Origin: JBOFCO01 sp051646105
GTDB lineage: Bacteria; Pseudomonadota; Alphaproteobacteria; Rhodobacterales; Rhodobacteraceae
DNA: 12,516 nt
NCBI GenBank assembly: GCA_051646105.1
Contig: JBOFCO010000237.1
Coordinates: 1 to 12,516, forward strand
Direction of reading: 5' to 3'
The translations under genes were made by a program, and so were the position numbers. Below, piece after piece: positions 1 through 5,824 of the stretch. The notes beneath the pieces were generated by a model. The model had not been told where the DNA came from and searched no databases. It was given only the letters and a program-made list of their open reading frames with translations. Position 1 is the stretch's first letter. Each line of letters starts with the position of its first letter.

Positions 1-1
1 C

Positions 2-895
2 GGCTGCGTGGAAACCGAAAGCGCAGGCAAAGCGCTTGCCGTTCATCTGGCCGAAGCGGGCCTGCCCCCGGAAACACGCGCCGAAGACCTGCTGTCACGC
101 CCCGACGATCCGCTGGCGGTGAAGGTGCTGGCGGCATGGACCACCCCCCTGCGCGCCGCCATTGACACGCTGATCGCCACCTGTGCACCCGAACTGGTGG
201 TGCTGGGCGGTGGCGCGGGTGCTGCAGCGACAGCGGCGCTGCAACGCACCCCGTTCCGTGCTTCGTGGTTTGGTGCGCCTGTGGTCGCCGCAGCCCTTGG
301 CCCCGATGCGGGAATCATTGGTGCAGCACTGGCCGCCCTGCCGAAACCCCGCCGCGTGGTGATGGTGAACGGGGTTCCGGCTTCGGGTAAATCCTCTGTC
401 GCCCGGGCGCTTTCGGACACAACCGGCTGGCCTGTGATCACACTCGACACCATCAAGAACCCCTTCCTGACCGAACTCGCCCCCGTAGACCGCGCGCAGA
501 ACCGCACGCTGGGCCGCGCCAGCTATGCGGCGATTTTCGATCTGGTCGCCGACATGGCCCCCGGTTCGACCGCAATCATCGATGCCTGGTTCGGGTTTCA
601 GCCGCCCGAGGTTCTGGAAACCCACCTTTCCCGCGCCAGCATCGGGCAAACGCTGGAACTCTGGTGCATCGCACCGCCCGACACCATTGGCGCGCGCTAT
701 GCCGCCCGCGTTGACGCGCGCCCCGCTGGCCATCCCGGCATGGAATACGTCCCGGAACTGATCGCGCTTGCTGCCCGTGCGGGCCCGAACGGGCGCGCCG
801 CTGTTCTGAACGTCGACACTACCGCCCCCATCGATACCGCCGCGCTGACGGGCTGGATCGCCGGCCACTGGCCCGACACGCCACAAGCCGGTTGA
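2..895 (+). CDS. ROK-family protein C-terminal part fused to a P-loop (AAA_33-like) kinase domain, 5' partial
   Basis: The reading frame is open from base 2, so the gene starts upstream; 297 residues are visible. The first residues, GCVET, match the end of the ROK cysteine motif (normally CGCxGCxE), and residues about 30-115 look like the ROK C-terminal half, including ELVVLGGG and LGPDAGIIGAAL. ROK proteins are sugar kinases or sugar-responsive repressors. After a short PKPRR linker, a second domain (about 117-290) begins with a Walker A motif GVPASGKSS (residues 124-132), then LDTIKNPF and a Walker B-like AIIDAW, resembling AAA_33/chloramphenicol-phosphotransferase-type small-molecule kinases. 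There is no stop or frameshift between the domains, so this is a true fusion. The next gene starts 50 nt downstream, with sugar enzymes following, so a role in sugar phosphorylation or sensing is inferred. Whether the ROK half has an N-terminal HTH cannot be seen. Confidence 0.8.
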   Translation, partial: GCVETESAGKALAVHLAEAGLPPETRAEDLLSRPDDPLAVKVLAAWTTPLRAAIDTLIATCAPELVVLGGGAGAAATAALQRTPFRASWFGAPVVAAALGPDAGIIGAALAALPKPRRVVMVNGVPASGKSSVARALSDTTGWPVITLDTIKNPFLTELAPVDRAQNRTLGRASYAAIFDLVADMAPGSTAIIDAWFGFQPPEVLETHLSRASIGQTLELWCIAPPDTIGARYAARVDARPAGHPGMEYVPELIALAARAGPNGRAAVLNVDTTAPIDTAALTGWIAGHWPDTPQAG

Positions 896-932
896 CGCGG
901 TCCGATCCACCGCCAACATTCGCCCGACAAGC

Positions 933-937
933 AGGAG
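933..937 (+). promoter_or_regulatory. Ribosome binding site fixing the aldolase start
   Basis: AGGAG lies 8 nt before the ATG at 946. This favours 946 over an in-frame TTG at 892 that overlaps the previous stop codon and lacks such a site. Confidence 0.7.
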
Positions 938-945
938 CAAGCCCC

Positions 946-1770
946 ATGAAAACCGCCCGGATGAACCGTCTTTTCGCGCCTTCGGGCAACTGCTTCGACG
1001 TGGCCATTGACCACGGCATGTTCAACGAAGCGAGCTTCCTTGGCGGGATCGAGAACATGGCCAAGGCGATCCGCACTATCGCCGATGCTGCCCCCGATGC
1101 CATCCAGCTTCCGCCCGGCACTGCGCCAATCCTGCAAACCATCCCCGGCAAGACCCGCCCCGCGCTGGTGCTGCGCACCGACATCGCCAATGTCTATGGC
1201 ACCCCCCTGCCGCGCGCCCTGTTTTCCGAGGTGATAGACAGGCCCGTCGAACAGGGGTTGGTGCTGGATGCGGCCTGTGTCGTCGTCAACCTGCTGATGC
1301 TGCCCGACCAGCCAGAGGTGTACCGCGCCTGCGTCCGCAACGTGAACGCACTGAAGCGGGAATGCGAGATGATGGGAATGCCGCTGATGGTGGAACCGCT
1401 GGTGATGCAGGACAATGCCAAGGGCGGCTACATGGTGGATGGCGACATCACCAAAATCCTGCCTCTGGTCCGGCAGGCGGCGGAACTGGGTGCCGACATC
1501 ATCAAGGCCGATCCTTGTGAAAATGTCGCAGAATACCACCGTGTGATCGAGATTGCCCAAGGGTTGCCGGTGCTGGTGCGCGGCGGCGGGCGGGTTTCGG
1601 ATGCCGAAATCCTGAACCGCACGGCAGAGCTTATGAAGCAGGGCGCGCGGGGCATCGTCTATGGCCGCAACGTGATCCAGCACCCGAACCCCGGCGGCAT
1701 GACCCGCGCGCTTATGGCCGTGGTACACGACGGCACGGCGCCCGAGGCCGCCCTTGCAATGATCGGGTGA
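946..1770 (+). CDS. Class I aldolase, DhnA/FbaB/LsrF-like family
   Basis: A 274-residue (beta/alpha)8 aldolase of the DhnA (COG1830-type) family, which forms a Schiff base with a sugar phosphate and cleaves or makes a C-C bond. Visible family marks are AIDHG (residues 20-24), the lysine in GADIIKAD (K187, predicted Schiff-base lysine), VRGGGRV (211-217) and the phosphate-binding segment IVYGRNVIQHPNP (237-249). The length is usual for the family. The Gfo/Idh/MocA gene follows after 4 nt, and isomerase and kinase genes follow that, so the likely substrate is a ketose phosphate made by the neighbouring kinase. Fructose-1,6-bisphosphate, tagatose-type, deoxy-sugar or sulfo-sugar phosphates are all possible; the family alone does not decide. 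The family call is firm and the substrate is unknown. Confidence 0.85.
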   Translation: MKTARMNRLFAPSGNCFDVAIDHGMFNEASFLGGIENMAKAIRTIADAAPDAIQLPPGTAPILQTIPGKTRPALVLRTDIANVYGTPLPRALFSEVIDRPVEQGLVLDAACVVVNLLMLPDQPEVYRACVRNVNALKRECEMMGMPLMVEPLVMQDNAKGGYMVDGDITKILPLVRQAAELGADIIKADPCENVAEYHRVIEIAQGLPVLVRGGGRVSDAEILNRTAELMKQGARGIVYGRNVIQHPNPGGMTRALMAVVHDGTAPEAALAMIG

Positions 1771-1774
1771 CGCG

Positions 1775-2923
1775 ATGAAGGAAATCCGTTTCGGCATCAT
1801 CGGTTGCGGTCTGATGGGCCGCGAATTCGCCAGCGCCGCCGCGCGCTGGCTGCATCTTTCGGGAATGCGCGCGCGGCCCCGGATTGTCGCGGTCTGCGAT
1901 ACCAACCCCGCGCTGATGTCATGGTTCACCGACAATCTTGGCCCGATGCAGGCTGTCACCGATTACCGCGAGTTGCTGGCCAACGCCGAAGTCGATGCCG
2001 TCTATTGCGCCGTGCCGCATGTGCTGCACGCAGAGTTTTACCCGGCGATCCTTGCCGCCGGAAAGCATCTGCTGGGCGAGAAGCCCTTCGGCATGGATGC
2101 CGCACAGAATGCCGCGATCATGCAGGCGGTGGCCGCGCATCCCGATCTGCTGGTGCGCTGTTCGTCGGAAATGCCATTCTATCCCGGCGCGCAGAAGGTT
2201 ATCGATTTCGCCCGCTCCGGTGCGCTCGGGCCAATCCTTGAAGTCGAAGCGTCTTTCCTGCATTCGTCGGACATCAACCCGGAAAAGCCGCTGAACTGGA
2301 AGCGCATGGCCAGTGTGAACGGCGAATATGGCTGCATGGGCGATCTGGGAATGCATGTGCTGCATGTGCCGCTGCGCTTAGGCTGGCGACCTGAAAGCGT
2401 GTCAGCCAGTTTGGTCAAGCGCGTAACCCAGCGCCCGGACGGCAAGGGCGGCATGGTGCCCTGCGACACCTGGGACAATGCCACCATCACCGCCAGCGTG
2501 CCGCACCCGGATGGCGCGTTTCCGATGGTGCTGAAAACCTGGCGCATCGCGCCGGGGGAAGCGAACACCTGGGTGCTGAAAGTGCTTGGCATGAAGGGAT
2601 CGGCGTCGTTCAGCACCAAATCCCCCCGGCAATGGTCGTTCATGCGCTATGAACCCGGTGGCGCGCAGACATGGCAGATCGAGGATCTGGGCTATACCCC
2701 GCTGTTCCCGGCGATCACCGGCGGGATTTTCGAATTCGGCTTTACCGATGCGATCCAGCAGATGTGGGCGGCGTTCATCGACGAACTTGCTGGCGGCGAT
2801 GGCAAGGGCTTCCCCTGCGCTACGCCGCAGGAGGCCGCCGCCCACCATGCCGTTCTGACCGCCGCCTTGCAGGCCGGCAACGACAACCGCGTCGTCACCG
2901 TGGATTACGGAGGGCTGTCATGA
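1775..2923 (+). CDS. Gfo/Idh/MocA-family NAD(P)-dependent oxidoreductase
   Basis: A 382-residue cytosolic dehydrogenase of the Gfo/Idh/MocA family. The N-terminal Rossmann fold shows GIIGCGLMG (residues 7-15, the dinucleotide-binding glycines), VAVCDTNP (38-45) with an acidic residue after the second strand, and AVPHVLHAE (79-87). The hallmark GEKPFGMD carries the predicted catalytic K103. The second family motif, GDLGMHVLH (189-197), supplies D190 and H194 of the DxxxH pair. Members oxidise sugars, inositols and sugar acids, and some run NAD-dependent redox glycosidase or anhydro-sugar chemistry. It starts 4 nt after the aldolase stop with no strong ribosome binding site, which suggests translational coupling, and overlaps the next gene by 4 nt (ATGA). 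The context points to the entry or side-chain oxidation step of the same sugar pathway. The precise substrate is not deducible. Confidence 0.85.
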   Translation: MKEIRFGIIGCGLMGREFASAAARWLHLSGMRARPRIVAVCDTNPALMSWFTDNLGPMQAVTDYRELLANAEVDAVYCAVPHVLHAEFYPAILAAGKHLLGEKPFGMDAAQNAAIMQAVAAHPDLLVRCSSEMPFYPGAQKVIDFARSGALGPILEVEASFLHSSDINPEKPLNWKRMASVNGEYGCMGDLGMHVLHVPLRLGWRPESVSASLVKRVTQRPDGKGGMVPCDTWDNATITASVPHPDGAFPMVLKTWRIAPGEANTWVLKVLGMKGSASFSTKSPRQWSFMRYEPGGAQTWQIEDLGYTPLFPAITGGIFEFGFTDAIQQMWAAFIDELAGGDGKGFPCATPQEAAAHHAVLTAALQAGNDNRVVTVDYGGLS

Positions 2924-3582
2924 AGCGATCCCGCATCAATCGCGCCCTGTCCGATGCTCGTGCTTTGTGCGCTGAATACCACTTTGCCCTGCCGCACTGG
3001 GCGGACTGGACCGCCGCCGCTCACCGGGCCGACGCTGACACGTCGCGCTTTCTGATACAGCGGCAGATCGGCTGGGATGTGACCGATTTCGGATCGGGCG
3101 ATTTCGACCGGCGCGGACTGGCGCTGCTGTGCATCCGTAACGGCATTCAGGGCGATGCGGGCGAACGGCCCTATGCCGAAAAGCTGCTGTTCGTAGGCGA
3201 AGATCAGGAAACCCCGTTCCACTGCCACAAGGTCAAGCTGGAAGACATCATCGTGCGGGGCGGCGGCAATCTGATGGTGGAATTCACGGCGGAAGGCAGC
3301 ATGGAGATCGGCTCGTGGCAGCCCCGCATCGACGGACGCGCCGTCGATCCCTTTGCCGGGCCTTTGCGGATCACGCCCGGCAATTCCATCACCATCCCGC
3401 GCGGGCTTCAGCACCGCTTCTGGGGGGAGGCAGGCACGGGCACTGTCTTTGCCGCCGAAGTCAGCCAGTGCAACGATGACCGGAACGACAATTTCTTTCT
3501 GGAACCGCTGGGCCGGTTCAGCGCGGTGGAGGAGGACGAAGCCGCCATCTTGCCGCTGTGGAACGAGGTTCCGCTGCCATGA
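2920..3582 (+). CDS. D-lyxose ketol-isomerase family protein (cupin sugar isomerase)
   Basis: A 220-residue protein resembling the cupin D-lyxose isomerase family (EC 5.3.1.15; some members also interconvert D-mannose and D-fructose). Recognisable blocks are EKLLFVGEDQETPFHCHKVKLEDI (reported by position, 87-110), RGGGNLMVE (113-121), ITPGNSITIPRGLQHRFWGE (151-170) and, near the end, NDDRNDNFFLEPLGRF (185-200). The predicted metal ligands H101, H103, E108 and H165 are all present, so it should be an active metal-dependent isomerase. The start ATG overlaps the upstream stop (ATGA) and has GGAGG at 2909-2913, 6 nt before it; longer in-frame extensions read into the previous gene. The stop again overlaps the PfkB kinase start by 4 nt. 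It probably converts an aldose to the ketose that the kinase then phosphorylates. Family assignment is good; substrate is inferred. Confidence 0.8.
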   Translation: MKRSRINRALSDARALCAEYHFALPHWADWTAAAHRADADTSRFLIQRQIGWDVTDFGSGDFDRRGLALLCIRNGIQGDAGERPYAEKLLFVGEDQETPFHCHKVKLEDIIVRGGGNLMVEFTAEGSMEIGSWQPRIDGRAVDPFAGPLRITPGNSITIPRGLQHRFWGEAGTGTVFAAEVSQCNDDRNDNFFLEPLGRFSAVEEDEAAILPLWNEVPLP

Positions 3583-4553
3583 CCCGGCGCGGCATCGCCT
3601 GCGCGGGCAACTGGATCGTGGACATCGTCCACCGCATCGATAGCTGGCCGCGCAAGAGCGATCTGGTCCATATCCGGGCAGAGGCAACCGGCGTAGGCGG
3701 TGGTGCTGCCAATGTGGCGCTTGATCTTGCCGCCTTTGGCACCGGGCTGCCGGTACTGCCGGTCGGGCTGATAGGGAATGATCTGCACGGCCAGACGGTT
3801 CTTGGCACCGTGGCAGCAGCCGGATTGCCGACCAAATACCTCTCCCGCACCGATACCGCCCCCACCGCCCATACCCATGTGATGACCGTGCCGGGCGACA
3901 GCCGCACATTTTTCTACCATCCCGGCGCCAACGACCTGGTCGACGACAGCCATATCGCGGTTGAAGAACTGGCGGTGCACGGGATGAAACTGTTCTATCT
4001 TGGCTACATCAACCTGATGGCAGCGATGGACCGTTTGCACCCTGATGGCAGCACCGATGCTGCGCGGGTGCTGGCGCGGGCGCGGGCGGCGGGCATGGTA
4101 ACATGTGTCGATCTGGTTTCCGCCGACAGCGACAGCTTCCGCGCCACTGTCGCCGCCGCCCTGCCCCACATCGACTACCTGTTCATGAACGAGGTCGAAG
4201 CGGGCCGCGCTACCGGTCTGCCCGTGGCGGGGGAGGACGACCGCGACGGGCTGCTGGCCGCCGCGACCGCACTTCGCAGGGGCGGGGCGGGCTGCGTCGT
4301 GATCCATACCCCGGCGCTGGCGCTTTGGCTTTCGGACAGCGCGCAATGGCAGGCCACGGCCCCCGCCGACCCTGCCCGTATCGTCAGCCCTGTGGGCGCG
4401 GGCGACGCCTTTTGTGCCGGGTGTCTTTACGGCATCCACGAAGGCTGGCCGGTAGAGCGCGCACTCACCCTCGCCCAGCGTGCCGCAACGGCCGCCCTGT
4501 CGGGGGAAACGGCGACGGATGGCATCCCGACGCTGGAAAAACTGATGCCCTGA
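3579..4553 (+). CDS. PfkB/ribokinase-family sugar kinase
   Basis: A 324-residue cytosolic kinase of the PfkB (ribokinase-like) family, which transfers phosphate from ATP to a sugar hydroxyl. Visible features are the N-terminal substrate strand GNWIVDIVHRID (10-21), the GVGGGAANVAL sugar/phosphate-binding segment (38-48), MNEVEAG (203-209) and the C-terminal signature SPVGAGDAF (270-278) with the predicted catalytic base D276. Length is normal. The ATG overlaps the isomerase stop (ATGA) and a GAGG at 3565-3568 precedes it; an upstream GTG in frame at 3558 is less likely. It is the last gene of the tight four-gene run. The inferred role is to phosphorylate the ketose from the isomerase to feed the class I aldolase. 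Ketohexokinase, ribulo/xylulokinase-like or 1-phosphofructokinase-like specificity cannot be told apart here. Confidence 0.85.
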   Translation: MTRRGIACAGNWIVDIVHRIDSWPRKSDLVHIRAEATGVGGGAANVALDLAAFGTGLPVLPVGLIGNDLHGQTVLGTVAAAGLPTKYLSRTDTAPTAHTHVMTVPGDSRTFFYHPGANDLVDDSHIAVEELAVHGMKLFYLGYINLMAAMDRLHPDGSTDAARVLARARAAGMVTCVDLVSADSDSFRATVAAALPHIDYLFMNEVEAGRATGLPVAGEDDRDGLLAAATALRRGGAGCVVIHTPALALWLSDSAQWQATAPADPARIVSPVGAGDAFCAGCLYGIHEGWPVERALTLAQRAATAALSGETATDGIPTLEKLMP

Positions 4554-4575
4554 CCACGCCGACAGCCCCCAAGAT

Positions 4576-4605
4576 TTGACTTGGCCGCATGGCCACCCGC
4601 AGAAT
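4576..4605 (+). promoter_or_regulatory. Possible sigma-70 promoter upstream of the GFA gene
   Basis: TTGACT (4576-4581) is a five-of-six match to a -35 box; 18 nt further is CAGAAT (4600-4605), a four-of-six match to a -10 box. Inside the spacer lies TGGCC-GCAT-GGCCA (4582-4595), and CCAAG-ATTTGA-CTTGG (4569-4584) overlaps it. It lies in the 97-nt gap that separates the sugar operon from the next gene. Suggestive only. Confidence 0.35.
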
Positions 4606-4650
4606 GCCGCTGGTCGGGGTCTTTTGCCCGGTTCTGAAGGGAGGCATCTG

Positions 4651-5049
4651 ATGGAGCAGTTCACCGGCGGTTGCCTGTGCGGCGATGTGCGATTCGTGGC
4701 CCTTGGCATGCCACTAAGGGTCGGGATTTGTCACTGCCTTGATTGCCGCAAGCATCATGGCGCGCTCTTCCACGCCTCGGCGATCTTTCGGCAAGATGCG
4801 GTCGAGATTGAGGGAAAGACGCATTCCCATGCCGGGCGGCATTTCTGCCCGCGATGCGGCTCCTCCGTTTTTGGGCGCAGTGACGACGAGATCGAATTAA
4901 ACCTCGGGTCCCTGGACAAGCCCGATCAGTTGCAACCGACCTATGAGCTTTGGACACTTCGCCGCGAATCGTGGCTGCCGCCGTTTTCGCTGGCAAGGCA
5001 CTACATACGCGACCGCAATCCGGCACAGTGGCCAGAGGAATTGGCATAG
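4651..5049 (+). CDS. GFA-family (Mss4-like fold) zinc-binding protein
   Basis: A 132-residue protein of the GFA family (named after glutathione-dependent formaldehyde-activating enzyme, Gfa). The zinc-binding cysteines follow the family pattern: C8 and C10 in GGCLCG, then ICHCLDCRK with C27, C29 and C32, and CPRCGSSVF with C66 and C69. The start is well set by AAGGGAGG at 4637-4644, 6 nt before the ATG. Size is typical for a single-domain member. Most members have no proven reaction, so formaldehyde activation should not be assumed; no glutathione or formaldehyde dehydrogenase gene is nearby. It is monocistronic, has its own gap upstream, and converges on the ankyrin gene 24 nt away. Confidence 0.85.
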   Translation: MEQFTGGCLCGDVRFVALGMPLRVGICHCLDCRKHHGALFHASAIFRQDAVEIEGKTHSHAGRHFCPRCGSSVFGRSDDEIELNLGSLDKPDQLQPTYELWTLRRESWLPPFSLARHYIRDRNPAQWPEELA

Positions 5050-5064
5050 CAGGCACCGGCCTGC
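5049..5064. terminator. Small hairpin between convergent GFA and ankyrin genes
   Basis: GCAGGC (5049-5054) and GCCTGC (5059-5064) can form a 6-bp GC-rich stem with a 4-nt loop, starting in the GFA stop codon and lying in the 24-nt gap between two converging genes. There is no T-tract on either side, so a factor-independent terminator is not secure. Confidence 0.3.
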
Positions 5065-5073
5065 GTCACGCCG

Positions 5074-5742
5074 CTACTGTCCCTGCCTCAGGATACCGGC
5101 GATTTCCGCATAGCCGCGCTCCTCCGCCAATTGCAGCGGCGTCTTGCCATCACGGTCGGCAATCGACGCATCCGCCCCGGCCTCAATCAGCGCCCGCACT
5201 GTCGCCTGATGATCTGGCCCGCCGTCGCCAAGCACCACCGCCTCGATCAGCGCCGTCCAGCCAAGGTTGTTGATGTGATCCAGCGGCGCACCTGCCACGA
5301 TCAGCCTGCGCACCACCTCTGCATGACCAAGATGGGCGGCGGCAATCAGCGCCGTTCCATTCCAGTTGGTGTGGATCGCATCGTTGCGTCCGCCAAGGCT
5401 TAGCGCCAGCGACATCAGTTCCGGATCATTCGCCACCGCGGCGACTGTCACAGCATCATAACCCACCGCATCCTGCGCCGTCACATCCGCCCCACCCTTT
5501 ACCAGTGCCGTGAAAGCGTCGTCATGAGAAGCAAAGGCAGCCACGATGAGCGGCGTTCGCCCGTTGACGTCGCGCGCCTCCGTCTCCGCGCCCTCCGTCA
5601 GCAGACGTTCGATTTCGGCAAGATCGCCTTCATGCGCGGCACGGTGCAGGCCGGTATAGGACGCCAGATTGCCAGCCGAAGGTGGCGTTTGTGCAAATGC
5701 CTGGGTGCCGGACAGCATGGCAATCAGAAGAATGCGGCGCAT
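5074..5742 (-). CDS. Exported ankyrin-repeat protein
   Basis: A 222-residue protein. The N-terminus MRRILLIAMLSGTQAFAQ is a short Sec signal peptide (basic n-region, hydrophobic core, AFA before the predicted cleavage near residue 17-18), so the mature protein is probably periplasmic. The rest is made of about five to six ankyrin repeats, visible from GLHRAAHEGDLAEIERLLTEGA (31-52) and recurring near residues 61, 94, 128, 161 and 199 with TPL/TAL and AxxxGxxEIxxxL patterns. Ankyrin repeats are protein-binding scaffolds; no enzymatic domain is present. The start at 5742 is chosen because AAAGGAG precedes it by 7 nt and the signal peptide begins there; an in-frame start at 5796 would bury the signal. 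It lies 82 nt after dxs on the same strand and could be read with it or from its own promoter. The partner is unknown. Confidence 0.8.
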   Translation of the reverse strand: MRRILLIAMLSGTQAFAQTPPSAGNLASYTGLHRAAHEGDLAEIERLLTEGAETEARDVNGRTPLIVAAFASHDDAFTALVKGGADVTAQDAVGYDAVTVAAVANDPELMSLALSLGGRNDAIHTNWNGTALIAAAHLGHAEVVRRLIVAGAPLDHINNLGWTALIEAVVLGDGGPDHQATVRALIEAGADASIADRDGKTPLQLAEERGYAEIAGILRQGQ

Positions 5743-5749
5743 GGCAGAT

Positions 5750-5756
5750 CTCCTTT
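5750..5756 (-). promoter_or_regulatory. Ribosome binding site of the ankyrin gene
   Basis: AAAGGAG on the minus strand, 7 nt before the ATG at 5742; it decides the short start over the 18-codon-longer one. Confidence 0.75.
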
Positions 5757-5796
5757 GTCGCACAGTCTGCACCCGTTTTTGGCCGGTTGATTTCAC

Positions 5797-5820
5797 CCTT
5801 GCGTGAGGAGCAGGGCAAGG
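5797..5820 (-). other. Weak inverted repeat downstream of dxs
   Basis: CCTTGC (5797-5802) and GCAAGG (5815-5820) form 6-bp arms around a 12-nt loop just after the dxs stop. No T-tract follows on the minus strand. It could be a weak terminator or a 3' stabilising hairpin, or chance. Confidence 0.25.
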
Positions 5821-5824
5821 ACTG

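Noticed and set aside
892..945. TTG start giving the aldolase 18 extra residues
   Set aside because: The extension is Pro/Arg-rich, overlaps the previous stop and lacks a ribosome binding site, whereas the ATG at 946 has AGGAG 8 nt upstream.
697..1959. Long minus-strand open frame (420 codons) across the aldolase
   Set aside because: Antisense to the aldolase and parts of both neighbours, His/Gln-rich, with no motif; a codon-bias shadow.
3408..4709. Long open frame on the minus strand (433 codons) across the PfkB gene
   Set aside because: It is antisense to a gene with clear PfkB motifs, its product is rich in Arg, Gly, His and Gln without any recognisable domain, and GC-rich DNA with strong third-position bias commonly leaves such shadows.
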